Source: Euborellia annulipes
Lineage: Eukaryota > Arthropoda > Insecta > Dermaptera > Anisolabididae
NCBI GenBank assembly: GCA_023213315.1
Contig: JAKCPI010016321.1
Span: 1-64,000 of the forward strand
Length of the DNA stretch: 64,000 nt
Direction of reading: 5' to 3'
A program made the translations under genes and the position numbers. How positions within the stretch are numbered: the stretch's first letter is position 1; each line of letters starts with the position of its first letter. Shown piece after piece: positions 11,811-21,554 of the stretch. A model generated the notes under the pieces. It worked only from the letters and a program-made list of their open reading frames with translations. It ran no database searches and was not told where the DNA came from.

Positions 11811-12320
11811 CCTTATAGCCCAAGAGCCCACGACGGCCAGACCTTCGTTATTTTATAAAAGCTGAAAGTTTTTCTGTGCATGTCCCCTATACAGGTAAGA
11901 ACGACCAGCGACTATAGAGTTTGGGTTGTGGTTACTTTGGCAGGTAACAGGTAATAAAGGTGTATAAAATAGTACTTTAAATTCGTTAAAGTATAAAGCT
12001 CAATTTTTTTATATTTTCTTCGGGATAACTTTAGAAATCTCGTCATCCATTGCCGGACACTTATGACAGTTGCTACCCCCTGCCAGACACCCCTAAACTG
12101 TAACAAATTATAATTATACTTTCGTTATAATATAAAAGCTAAATTTTATATATGTTACTTGGGGACCTATAAAAAAATGTTACCTAAATAGCCGGACAGT
12201 TTTAATGGTTGTTACATCTTGCCAGACACATTGAAAGTCCGCTGTAGGTGCGAGCGCGAGGTAACAACTGTTCAAGCGGGTGCGAGTGAGATAGGGCACT
12301 TAGTCGACTGCGATCTTTTA
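11811..12320 (+). repeat. Left TIR of the 2.6-kb element
   Basis: It is the near-perfect reverse complement of 13947-14420, including GTGTCTGGC and GTCCGGC motifs that recur in the stem (TTGCCGGACA, CTGCCAGACA, AGCCGGACAG, TTGCCAGACA at ~12050-12225). These four 8-10 bp cognate boxes could be transposase-binding sites; that is inference. Confidence 0.8.
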
Positions 12321-12355
12321 CTACGCATCATCTGTCATTTAGTGATGTATTAAAC

Positions 12356-12962
12356 CAGGGGTTCCCAACCGGTGGTACGCGTACCACTGGTGGTACGCGG
12401 GAACGTTTCAGGTGGTACGAGTGAGTGAGCAACATGCTATTAATGTGTTTATTAATTATGTTTTTAAGTGAAAAAAATCATGACATGAAAAAATTGTTTG
12501 CTGATGAAGAATGGTTGTCAAGATTGGCTTATCTAGCCGACATTTTTGGCAAACTCAACACACTGAACTTGGGAATTCAGGGAGCAAACACAACAGCCTT
12601 CACAGCCAGTGACAAAATAAACTCCTTCAAGAGAAAGTTAATCCTGTTTTGTTCACAAATACAGGAGGAGAATTTATTTGCATTTCCCACTCTATCATCA
12701 TTTTTTGAAGAAAATGAAATATCTCCAAAACCAGATGTGGTTGCAGATATTATTGTTCACTTGGAAGGCCTTCAAAAAAGCTTTAAGAAGTATTTCTCTG
12801 AAGATTGTTTAAAAGTGGACTGGACAGAAATCCTTTTTCGGGAACCTCACCAAATGAATTGTAACTAAAAGAAAGTTTTATCGATCTTACAGAAGATAGT
12901 TCCATGAAAGATTATTTTAAAGAGAAATCTTTAATTAACTTCTGGATCGGATGTAAAACCGA
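12356..12962 (+). pseudogene. hAT (ZBED5-like) transposase fragment with 5' TIR tip
   Basis: The tip CAGGGGTTCCCAACCGGTGG at 12356, followed by a GGTACGCGTACC palindrome, is a hAT terminus. It leads directly into the central and C-terminal part of a ZBED5/FAM200-type hAT transposase: residues such as DEEWLSRLAYLADIFGKLN, then FPTLSSFFEENE. The frame runs 12425-12868. It then shifts by one base near 12865 and resumes as LKESFIDLTEDSSMKDYFKE and SLINFWIGCKTEY. The N-terminal BED finger and first catalytic segment, and the final dimerisation region and 3' TIR, are missing. So this is a doubly truncated fragment embedded in the long-TIR element. Confidence 0.75.
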
Positions 12963-13831
12963 ATACACATCACCTACGCAATACACCTACCACAATACGC
13001 ATCACCTTAAAAGTGATTCGGTTGTTCGGATGCTTACGGGTACTGGTAATAATTTAAGATATGTGGACCTAACCAAAATTTATGCAGAGTTGGGACAGTT
13101 AATTTGTCAGAGCTTACCTGAATTGCATGCCATCACAGGTTGTGATTTTAATCCTGCGTTCTTCAGAAAAGGAAAATTAAAACCATACAAGAGATTAAAA
13201 AAATATCCAGAGTACCAGGAAGCTTTGAAGAACTTCGGCAACAGCGAATTAATTGAAAATTTAGATCATCAACAAAACATCTTTAATATTATTCAGAGAT
13301 TTATATGCAATGTTTACAAGGTCCCTAATGTAATTGATGTTGATGCCGCTAGACTTCAAATATTCATCGACTCGTATACAGTCTCCGATGTAAATGAAGC
13401 TTTTGACCGAAAGAAGTTGCGAAATTTTGACGCTAGCAATCTACCACCTTGCAAAAGCGAGCTATTGCAGCAATTTCTGCGAGCAAATTATATATGTACC
13501 ATTTGGAATAATGCTCATCTGAAAAATCCAACCACATATCAACCAGACAATAACGGCTGGGTATTGAAAGATGATAAATACCAGTTCAAATGGTTTGAAG
13601 GGGATCAACTACCAAGTTATGTTAGTGATTCGCTCAAAACTCAATCAGGTATGTAATTATTATGACAAATTATTGTACATAATTTTTTAATTATTCATAA
13701 TTGTATAAATTTGCTTATTTTTTTCAGAAACTGACGAAGAAGGCGATATTGACGACGATCATGCCATCGACTGGAGTGACGAAGAAAATGAAAATATCGA
13801 CGACAATAATGAAATTTATAAAAACGATTAA
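12904..13831 (+). CDS. Chimeric hAT-fragment / HAITGCD protein, two exons
   Basis: Exon 1 is 12904-13648 and exon 2 is 13728-13831, giving 282 residues. The first ~22 residues are hAT transposase (MKDYFKEKSLINFWIGCKTE). The rest belongs to a family common in invertebrate mobile elements with the hallmark LPELHAITGCDFNPAFFRKG (about residues 74-93). That motif resembles the helix-two-turn-helix of FEN1/XPG-like nucleases, but no PIN catalytic core is present upstream here. A conserved C-terminal block follows (LPPCKSELLQQFLRANY ... NNGWVLKDDKYQFKWF), then an acidic tail (ETDEEGDIDDDHAIDWSDEE) encoded by exon 2. The ATG at 12904 lies in the hAT part, after an upstream in-frame stop. Function is unknown; a role in the element's mobility is inferred from its position between the TIRs. 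Confidence 0.6.
13649..13727 (+). other. 79-bp intron of the HAITGCD gene
   Basis: The donor CAG|GTATGT (13649) and the acceptor TTTATTTTTTTCAG (ending 13727) bound an AT-rich 79-bp intron. Splicing removes an in-frame stop at 13655 and joins an acidic 34-codon tail ending at TAA 13829-13831. Without splicing the protein would end GM at 13656. Confidence 0.7.
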
Positions 13832-13946
13832 ATATTTTTTTCATGTAATAATATTTTTTTTTGTATTTTATAATATTAAAATAACATTTTTTACTTTATA
13901 TAACATGGCTATGAACGTAATTAAATTATTTTATTATTGGATATTT

Positions 13947-14420
13947 TAAAAGATCGCAATCGACTAAGCACTCGCGCTCGCACCTACAGCGGACTTTCAA
14001 TGTGTCTGGCAAGATGTAACAACCATTAAAACTGTCCGGCTATTTAGGTAACATTTTTTTATAGGTCCCCAAGTAACATATATAAAATTTAGCTTTTATA
14101 TTATAACGAAAGTATAATTATAATTTGTTACAGTTTAGGGGTGTCTGGCAGGGGGTAGCAACTGTCATAAGTGTCCGGCAATGGATGACGAGATTTCTAA
14201 AGTTATCCCGAAGAAAATATAAAAAAATTGAGCTTTATACTTTAACGAATTTAAAGTACTATTTTATACACCTTTATTACCTGTTACCTGCCAAAGTAAC
14301 CACAACCCAAACTCTATAGTCGCTGGTCGTTCTTACCTGTATAGGGGACATGCACAGAAAAACTTTCAGCTTTTATAAAATAACGAAGGTCTGGCCGTCG
14401 TGGGCTCTTGATCTATACGG
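13947..14420 (-). repeat. Right TIR of the 2.6-kb element
   Basis: TAAAAGATCGCAATCGACTA at the inner edge and TGGCCGTCGTGGGCTCTTG at the outer edge mirror the left TIR. A 64-codon frame is open and identical in both arms, but only because the arms are copies; it lacks coding features. Confidence 0.8.
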
Positions 14421-14926
14421 CATATCTAGAGACCCGAGTCTTGGAAAAAAATTTCCACTTTTTTCTTAATTAATAAATGTGCGGGGGAGGGGCGATTCTT
14501 TCATTAAAATCCGATCGAGGAAAATAACTAAAAAGGGTGTGGATAGAATTATCTTACTTCTTCCTTTATAGCGAAGGAAATACAAGGATGCCAATTACAA
14601 GTCAAGACCTGTTCAGACTTTTAAAGATTCAATTTTTATTTTCTATTATTCTAGGAATGGCCTTTTGCTCTTGTATCAAAATTTTACTCGTTATAGAGAG
14701 AGTAAATATTTAATTGAACTTCAATAAAATTCAGAAAATAATGTGAAATAAAAATACTTCTTGTATAACTGGCGAACGTACTGGGTCGTGAAAAAGTTTT
14801 ACTTTTTTCTTCATTTTTATCATTTAATAGAAAAATTAAATTCATAAAATGAAATTGTCTTAGAAAATTTGTTCTGTAGCAAAATTTTTGTATTTTCAAT
14901 GCGGAGAACTGTTTAGATTGTGGGCT
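14421..14926. other. AT-rich DNA between transposons
   Basis: No gene or repeat boundary was recognised. The 87-codon minus-strand frame at 14684-14947 runs into the adjacent hAT MITE and has no support. Confidence 0.4.
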
Positions 14927-14934
14927 CTCTAAGC

Positions 14935-15156
14935 CAGTGTTTCTCAACCTGTGTGGAGCGAGATTTTTTCAAATGTGCCTTGAGCGTTTTTGACAAGTAA
15001 TTACAATTGGATGGGTTTTGTAACTTATTTGTAATTAGGTAGGTACTTCATTTTTTTTGTATCGTACAACTTTTACTTTTTTTATATTTAGGTGTGCCGC
15101 AAATGATTCCAAATATTTTTAGTGTGCCGTAAATCAAAAACGGTTGAGAAACACTG
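14935..15156. mobile_element. hAT-type MITE, 222 bp
   Basis: The perfect tips CAGTGTTTCTCAACC (14935) and GGTTGAGAAACACTG (ending 15156) are the classic hAT terminal inverted repeats. The flanking octamers CTCTAAGC and TCCTAGAC are only partly alike, so the target duplication has decayed. The interior has tandem 'gtgtgccg' strings and no ORF. Confidence 0.85.
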
Positions 15157-15289
15157 TCCTAGACCCTTTGATCGATTCTTTTTTTCCTATATAAAAATAT
15201 TTCTACTTCGGTCCTAAATTCAAAAAGCCTGATTAAAATCTTACCACATTTTATTATTTATTTATTTTTTTGAATAAGAAGATTTTTTA

Positions 15290-15358
15290 ACGCCGACCTG
15301 TGAAAATTATCCGCGGACAGGTCCAATTTCTCACGGGACCAGCGGTTGAGAAACGCTG
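15290..15358. mobile_element. Second hAT end
   Basis: The sequence ends GGTTGAGAAACGCTG at 15358, with subterminal CCGCGGACAGG and CTCACGGGACCAGC typical of a different hAT family. The opposite end was not found within 1.5 kb, so this is a truncated copy. Confidence 0.55.
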
Positions 15359-15359
15359 G

Positions 15360-16180
15360 TCTAGAAATATCTCCCACTAGGCTGCCATTTTAAATCATTT
15401 CCATCAATATCCTAATTCTGTTATTTATATATTTTAATTTTCTTGTAAAAAGAATAACTTCACTCTTATTTGGGTTTATTTTGAAGCCCCAACATATTTT
15501 TTAAATAAAAAAATAAAATATTTCAAAATATGATTGATATGTAAAGCAGGCAGTCAGCCCTCCCGCCCGCCATTCCAAATTAAGTTTTTAAAGTGCAATC
15601 AATTAAGCAGAAATTATTTGATCGGCTTAATTATTTAAATCAGGAAAAGAATTTCCAATAATTAAATCTATACTGAAAACATGGATCCAAGATCTCTTTC
15701 TGCCCGTTCATCCAAAAAATGTAGCTTTTATTGGAAAGATAAATTTTATATTTTATAATTACTCATCAAATTGAACGTTATTTTAATTAGCGAAATATGT
15801 TAGTATTATTTCTTTAGAGGGGAAAAATCAGAAAACTAAATAATTATTATGATCTTTTATGAAAATAGACAATAATATTAGAACAAAGGTGGTTTTATTG
15901 TAGCTAATCTATAGCCCCATATGGAATTTGACACACAAGAGCCGGGGCCATTTAGTTAATCCTAATAGGACAAAACGTGCTCCATAGGACATTGTCCTTT
16001 CTCTTTCAAAGGTGACTATTATTAAAACAATTAGAATATTAGGCCTTTAGCTTATTGTGTTGGAAATAGTAAATATATATATTTGAAAAAGGTCAATTAT
16101 CTCCTTTTTTGCGGGAAACCCTTCAATTGGTTGGGAGTGGAAATTCCCCCTTAGCTTCTTACACATGATTAACCCTAGAA
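15360..16180. other. AT-rich DNA, nothing recognised
   Basis: No ORF of note. The strand is broken by stops throughout, and no inverted repeat was found. Confidence 0.4.
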
Positions 16181-16181
16181 T

Positions 16182-17087
16182 TAGGGTTTCTCATTTCCCG
16201 GCAAATAACAATTTCCCGAAAACGAGAATGTTTTGAAGATATTCTGGGGGAAAACCCGGGTTTTAATATTTACTAATCAAAATAAATGTATTAATTTAAA
16301 AAAACAATTAAATTTTTCATTTATTTTTTTCATTAAATCAAAAAACTTAATAACTTATAGAACAAAAAAAAGTTATTTATCAGAAGAGTTTTTAAAATGA
16401 GTTCTGAGCCAAACTAGCGCATTAACCGAATTGTTGTTGAGTCGTGTCCTAATTTTGGTGACAAAAAGGCCAACAGTCGAAAATACTCTTTCACTGTCTT
16501 TTGAGGTTGGATTAATTCAAAGAAGAAATTTAAGAGCATTTTCAAATATTTTGTTAATTTCCCACTGACTTCAAATAAATTAAATTCTTTTAATATAGTC
16601 TTTTAATAAAATCTCCAATTTCTTTCTGACGACATTCTTTTTCTTTAATAACCCTTTAATTTTAATAGGTATTTAAACTTTTATACCAGTGAAATAATAG
16701 CTAAGTGAGTTAGTGAAATTAAATTAAACTTACTTTAATTCACAAATAAACTGTAATCTTCTAAATTATTTAAACTTTAAATTTATTCTTATTGTAACTT
16801 TTTAAAATATAAAGAGTTAAGACCACACACACACACACACACACACACACGCTTTGACTTTTCAAAAATTATGTGTTGCGAAGCTGCATAATTACGAATA
16901 CAAGTAAGTCAATGCGGTTACTTTGTTTTCAAACATTTTTAAATATAACAAGTAGTTTTGGAATACCATATTTATTTTTCATTTATTTGATGTTAAATGT
17001 TATAAATAATCCCGGGGAATATGGAACAAATATTTTTGCGGATTTCCCGGGAAATCGGGAACGAGAAATCCCGGGAGAGAAACCCTA
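16182..17087 (-). mobile_element. hAT remnant with imperfect TIRs
   Basis: TAGGGTTTCTCATTTCCCGG (16182) and the end GGGAGAGAAACCCTA (17087) are inverted. The similarity extends about 75 bp inward through repeated CCCGGGAAA and ACGAGAA strings. The interior keeps a minus-strand hAT C-terminal fragment and a (CA)n tract at 16826-16852. No matching 8-bp duplication remains. Confidence 0.7.
16373..16540 (-). pseudogene. hAT transposase C-terminal (dimerisation) fragment
   Basis: The minus strand reads NALKFLL*INPTSKDSERVFSTVGLFVTKIRTRL and so on, ending ...THFKNSSDK at a stop (16373-16375). The SER.FSTAG...K.R.RL pattern is the conserved hAT dimerisation region near the C terminus of these transposases. 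There is one in-frame stop after FLL. The catalytic domain is absent upstream, so the product is non-functional. Confidence 0.8.
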
Positions 17088-17088
17088 T

Positions 17089-17141
17089 GCAATACATTTA
17101 CGTAGTCGCTTGCGAAAATTGCCGACGATGGTCGCACACTG
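17089..17141 (-). repeat. 53-bp inverted copy of the transposase 3' coding end
   Basis: This segment is the exact reverse complement of 17629-17681 (GCAATACATTTACGTAGTCG at the outer tip). It replaces the transposase sequence that should precede FTVE, turning the relic into a foldback with 53-bp ends. Confidence 0.9.
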
Positions 17142-17715
17142 TGATTTTTACCGTTGAGCCGCTCCACAATCGCCAGAATCGCCGGCAGTTGCTCAAAAAA
17201 GGCCAGCAGAAGACCGTGGTCGCAAAAACCATCGGCCGCAGCCATTTTCCGGCCTCGATCATGGTTTGGGCCGGAATCTGCGCCAACGGGAAGGCGCCGC
17301 TGGTCTTCATCGAAAGAAATGTCAAAAAATCCATGCCGCCAGCTATCAGTAACGAGTCCTCGATCTCGCAGCACTTCGGCCCAGATGAATTCGTGCTTCA
17401 ACAAGACTGGGCGCTGGCGCATTCGGCCAACTCGACAATCGCCGTCTGCGAAGAGCTGTTTCCCGGCTTTTGGGGCAAGGATGTTTGGCCGCCCAACTCG
17501 CCGGATCTCAACCCGATGGACTACTCGGGTGGACCATCCTGGAAGAAAAAGTCTCAGCTACTCGATACGCTACAGTGGAGCAGCTGAAAACGGTGTTGAC
17601 TCGTGCTTGGGACGAGATTACGGTGGAACAGTGTGCGACCATCGTCGGCAATTTTCGCAAGCGACTACGTAAATGTATTGCAGTCCAAGGTGGCAATTTT
17701 GAGCACATGTTGTAA
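17142..17715 (+). pseudogene. Tc1/mariner transposase, C-terminal half, frameshifted
   Basis: The fragment opens at FTVEPLHNRQNRRQLLKKGQ, just after where the first catalytic aspartate should lie. It continues through SIMVWAGICANGKAPLVFIE. The second catalytic aspartate is in FVLQQDWALAHSA and the third in WPPNSPDLNPMDYS, 32 residues apart. A single-base shift near 17525 moves the reading from the first frame to one giving WTILEEKVSATRYATVEQLK and the C terminus GNFEHML at 17713-17715. This is the SETMAR/Tc3-like type abundant in arthropods. It lacks the N-terminal DNA-binding half and the first aspartate, so it cannot act alone. Confidence 0.85.
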
Positions 17716-17854
17716 CTTTTTTTGTTTAATGCTATTGTTATCGATTAAATAAAACTTATTATTCGTTTAGTTGTGTGGATTTATTTATTTGTATGGTATT
17801 TTTATACCGTTAAATTATTTTAAAAAATTCCCGGAATTTTATGGTCACCCTGTA

Positions 17855-18705
17855 TATGTTTATACATGATATCTTTAGCCCTACCTCAAAACTAACCTCA
17901 AAAAACAAATGAAAATAAAAATTCAAATGGTTAGTAATTTCAATAATAAATTATTAATTTATTTTCTCATAGAAATCCTAATGAAGTAATTATTTTCTCG
18001 TTTATTCAAGATGATGTTATACAGTAATCTGTTGAGTTTGTGAAAATATATTCAGTAGTTTTTGCCTCCCTTGTGCTCTTGTTGAGTGGTTAGGTTAGTA
18101 AGACCTCCGGATCCGTGCGATATCTCACTCAAGCTCAGCTATTTAATTAACAAAGAAGCGTCCATTATTTTGGCGAGCAGCAGCAGCTGCTCGTCCAGCA
18201 GCCACAATCCAGTTTGAAAGCCTTCTTGCAGACCCTTCTTGCAAAACATCCCCACAAGATTCCTTCTCCTATACCTTCCCTTAATCTACCCCCATCTTCC
18301 TAATTATCAAAAACGATAGTTGTGGGTGCGTGGGTGGTGGTATAAGTAATTGACTACTGACGAGCAAGTGAGACACTCGCCAAAAAGGGATCCAAAAGAA
18401 AAAAATACTTTCCCAAGGAAGAACATTAGAAGCATTATCATAATAATCTTATCTTATTATATTAAACGAGCAATTCTTGTATATAAAAATAGAATAGGTT
18501 TCTCGAAAACAGCTCTTGATTCAATTATTTCCTCAATCAGATTCTAATTAATGAATCGCTCACCAGCATATTTATTAAATAACAAATAAAGTAAAAAGGT
18601 ACTCTAGAGACGCCCTTGAAATTGACAATAAACTTAAATATAAATTATTCATTTATGCCTATATTATTACATCAAATTATAATCTAAATTAAATCATAGA
18701 AAAAA
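17855..18705. other. AT-rich DNA with one dispersed-repeat fragment
   Basis: ATTATATTAAACGAGCAATT at ~18457 begins a fragment of the same family as 20450 (CTCTTATTAAACGAGCAAAA). The short GC-richer patch at 18165-18225 (AGCAGCAGCAGCTGCTCGTC) contains a palindromic CAGCAGCTGCTG-like core but no sustained frame. Confidence 0.4.
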
Positions 18706-18798
18706 AAATAATGGATTCCAGTAGAGTTTTATAGGCTGATTATTATGAAATTTTCCGATTTTTTACAACACGTCAGAATTATATGATATTATCGGTCA

Positions 18799-19230
18799 TA
18801 ATTTATATAAAAAAAAAAATAAAACCGACTTCAAAAAAATTAAATTCAATAAATAAAATAATAAGAACTCAAAAATCAAATAAAATACACTAAAAGGTAT
18901 AAAATAATTATCTTATTTAGTTACAACTAAACAACGAAATATTAACATGAAATCTTTTTGAAGTCGGTACTAAACATATATACATTTTATGAATCAAACT
19001 CGACGGATTTTACTTAGTTCAATTGGCGGGTAAGATCGCTTATATAGTTTGTTTAGCACCGACTTCAAAAAGTGATTTCATGTAACAATTTCGTCGTTTA
19101 GTTGTAACTAAATTATATAATTATTTTATACCTTTTAGTGTATTTTATTTGATTTTTGAGTTCTTATTATTTTATTTGTTGAATTTAATTTTTTAAAGTC
19201 GGTTTTATTTTTTTTTTTATAAAAATTATT
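18799..19230. repeat. Second ACCGACTTC hairpin
   Basis: The stems run from AAAACCGACTTCAAAAAAAT (18831) to AAAGTCGGTTTTATTT (~19210). The inner segment ATTTAGTTACAACTAAACAA is shared with the 11158-11550 copy. Loop ~60 bp with GGCGGGTAAGATCGC. Confidence 0.8.
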
Positions 19231-19788
19231 TTTCTTTTTCTCTTTTTAGTGATATTATTAATAGTGACTTAATATAATACCTTGCATGCATCTCGTAAGA
19301 GAAAGCGTCGGGCCAATGAATCAGAAAATGATAAAAAATTCAATTCATAAATATAGAAATTCTCTAAAAACTTTTGCGGATTTTGAATGAACGTTTTAAA
19401 AAAATTTTTATAAAAGATTTTATTTATTATAATTTCGATTATTCTCATAAGAATTAGAGATTTACGTTATTTCATCATTGTTCATATCATCAGAACTTGA
19501 CCAAATTAATATGGGACCATCCCTAAGGTATCCCCTTTGCAATAAAAAAAAAGAATCATCGAAATCGGTCCACGTGGCAAAAAGTTATCGCTGAACATAC
19601 ATAAAATAAATAAATAGATAGGTATCTTGACTATCTTGGAGCTATACTGATCCAAACGCAGAAAGAATCATCGAAATCTGTTCACAACTGGAGAAGAAAT
19701 AGATAACATAAATAGAAAAAAAAATTCAGATGAATTGATAACCTTCTCCTTTTTTGAAGTCGGTTAAAAATGACGAAAAAGGTCATTA

Positions 19789-19952
19789 GATTTAATTAGA
19801 ACTCGAGTTATATGTTTTTATCTATGTTTATTGCCCCTAGTAGCACAATGTTTCAAACTATATAGTAACTATATAGTGCCTATATACTAGGGTATCCTTT
19901 ATAATCACGTAGTTTTAGTTTTTTAGATATAACTCGAGTTCTAATTAAGTTA
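19789..19952. repeat. Short palindrome with nested ATATAG hairpin
   Basis: AATTAGAACTCGAGTTATAT (19793) is mirrored by ATATAACTCGAGTTCTAATT (~19928). The loop itself contains CTATATAGTAACTATATAG. The outer flanks GACGAAAAAGGTCA and GGCCTTTTTCG (near 20070) are also inverted. Confidence 0.7.
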
Positions 19953-20409
19953 AAAACAAGTGGTAATTTGAAAATCAAAGAGGAAACTGTTTTCTATTAC
20001 GTCAACAAAATATTTTGATTTCAAATATTGATGTTTAATATCTAATCAGACTCAAAAAGTTCAAAATGGCCTTTTTCGAAATTTTGATCAACATTATCTC
20101 CAAACTCTGACGTGTTGTAAGAAATCGAGAAATTGCATGAGAATCAGCGTAGAAAACACTACTGAAATCCATTGTTAGGTTTACGGATGCAAATTTTTGT
20201 ATAATTTTTGTTGAACAGTGATATCCTCACCTACATACTTGATGTCCTTGCATACCCTAAGCTCTGGAGCATTCCATCAACGACTGAACTCGCCTAGCTC
20301 TTACGCAGCTTTCGTTATTCTGCGCACATTATGTTGCCTAAATAGAGGCGAACCAACTTCACACTTCCAGTTCAAATTCAGACTTTATTTTGAGAATTTT
20401 ATATAGAAC

Positions 20410-20610
20410 AGCTATTTATACATATTTTATAAATTTATCTATCTATCTATCTACTCTTATTAAACGAGCAAAAATTGTATATATATCTGTTTGTATATTT
20501 GTATCTTAGTTTTATTTTGAAAAGGGCTCTAGCGATTTTGATGAAACAAAATCTATTAACAAGTTTTGAAGATGAGAAAACGATCTGGCTAGGTCTGGAC
20601 CTCGACAAAT
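20410..20610 (+). repeat. Dispersed repeat end, (TCTA)n then TTATTAAACGAGCAAAA
   Basis: A TCTA microsatellite is followed by CTCTTATTAAACGAGCAAAA, a TATATA tract and CTCTAGCGATTTTGATGAAA. Related starts occur at ~18450 and ~53538. It is a common type of short interspersed end in arthropod genomes; the family is not assigned. Confidence 0.5.
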
Positions 20611-20672
20611 TTCATCTTAATTTATCTTTTCTTAATTAAAGGGAAAATACCAAGGCAGGATTTTAAATAGAT

Positions 20673-21340
20673 TACATATTAGTCAAACAAAGATTCAGAA
20701 ATCAAGTAAAGAACTGCAAAAGCTACCCTGGGGCTGATATATCTAGTGATCACAATCTAATTCCGATGAAATGGCAACTAAAAATTAAAAAACTAATAAA
20801 AAAGGGGGGGGTCGCGAAAAAACTGGGATATATCTAAATTAAAAAATAAGGAAACCCAAAAACTCTTCGAAAATTTAATGAATAAGAAACTGGAAAAAAA
20901 ACACCCACAAATAATAAAGAAGAAGAAATCGAACAAGAATGGAATGATATGAAATCAAGCCTGACCGAAACAGCCAACGAAGTCCTTCAATCAAAGAAAA
21001 ACGAAATTAAAAAGCCATGGGTAACAGATGAAATACTGCAACTGATTGACGAACGAAGAAAATTTAAGAACAGAAAAGACGAAGAAGGGAAAGAAACATA
21101 TAAAAAAATTAAGATGGAAAGTTATAAGAGAATGTAGAAAAGCAAAAGAAAAAATGATTCAAGAAAAATGTAAAGAAGTCAACGAAAATCTAGTATTGGG
21201 AAAAGTTGATGTAGCCTATAGGGCAATAAAAAGAAATTTTCAAGAAGACAAGCCAAAAAGCAAGAACATAAGAGATAAAGGAGGCCACATTATTCTAAAC
21301 ATTTTTCTAAAAACAATTTTTGAATTAAAAGAGAGTTTTT
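20673..21340 (+). pseudogene. LINE ORF2 relic: endonuclease C terminus and linker
   Basis: The frame at 20673 reads YILVKQRFRNQVKNCKSYPG then ADISSDHNLIPMKWQLKIKK. The SDHN box is the catalytic C-terminal motif of AP-like endonucleases in RTE/Jockey-type LINEs. After shifts, the linker continues as EQEWNDMKSSLTETANEVLQ and KKPWVTDEILQLIDERRKFK, then YKKIKMESYKRM and, in another frame, RECRKAKEKMIQEKCKE, ending near 21290. At least three frame breaks are present, and the reverse transcriptase is absent here. It abuts the 5' exon copy at 21316. Confidence 0.8.
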
Positions 21341-21554
21341 AATCTATTTTTGTTTCCAAATATATTTTAAGTCTTTTGTTAAAGGGTGCATTCAGAAAGG
21401 AATGCAGCCTCTCAGGAGAACAATAGTGCAGAGACTACTGGTGGGGGAAACAGGGAGGGTTGATGTCAATTCTGGAATTTTGAGGCTTACAATTCATTCC
21501 GTTTTTGAATCTGCAAACACAGGCCCAAAATTTGCATTCCTCTAGAAACCAAAC
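21316..21554 (+). other. Probable 5' untranslated exon of the LRR-like gene (copy A)
   Basis: The block ends at the donor CCAAAC|GTAAGTATTT (donor GT at 21555) and holds GGAATGCAGCCTCTCAGGAG and CAGAGACTACTGGTGGG. It contains no open frame. A close copy at 24078-24318 keeps the same donor. The matching acceptor CTATGTTTCAG precedes the ATG at 22777. Hence a noncoding first exon of about 240 bp, a 1.2-kb intron and a coding exon are inferred. The exact transcription start is unknown. Confidence 0.45.

Larger units (their letters stand above)
11811..14420 (+). mobile_element. 2.6-kb long-TIR transposon encoding a HAITGCD protein
   Basis: Inverted terminal repeats of about 510 bp (left, 11811-12320) and 474 bp (right, 13947-14420) flank ~1.6 kb. 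The tips read CAAGAGCCCACGACGGCCAG on both ends. The similarity appears to continue outward through CC-TATAG-. No convincing target-site duplication was found. The interior carries a hAT fragment and one intron-containing gene on the plus strand. The left TIR contains a ~35-bp insertion (near 12257-12295) absent from the right one. Near identity of the arms suggests recent activity or gene conversion. I could not assign a superfamily. Confidence 0.8.
17088..17852 (+). mobile_element. GC-rich Tc1/mariner relic, 3' part
   Basis: The right end ATGGTCACCCTG|TATA at about 17852 is Tc1/mariner-like and is followed by TA. The left end is lost: the element is joined at 17088/17089 to the hAT end, and its first 53 bp are an inverted copy of its own 3' coding end (17629-17681). 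Its GC-rich composition (roughly half G+C by eye) contrasts with the surrounding AT-rich DNA. Confidence 0.75.
18709..20172. mobile_element. 1.46-kb composite foldback
   Basis: The left end (AATGGATTCCAGTAGAGTTT ... TTTTTTACAACACGTCAGA, 18711-18778) is the imperfect reverse complement of 20105-20172, about 68 bp long. Inside lie an ACCGACTTC hairpin copy (18799-19230), more of that repeat family ending at 19768, and a palindrome at 19789-19952. No transposase remains. Confidence 0.7.

Noticed and set aside
11912..12106. 64-codon frame identical to one at 14125-14319
   Set aside because: The frames are identical only because both lie in the inverted terminal repeats; composition and context give no coding support.
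17000..17422. Minus-strand 140-codon frame opposite the transposase
   Set aside because: It is a shadow of a GC-rich coding strand; the plus-strand frame carries the conserved transposase motifs.
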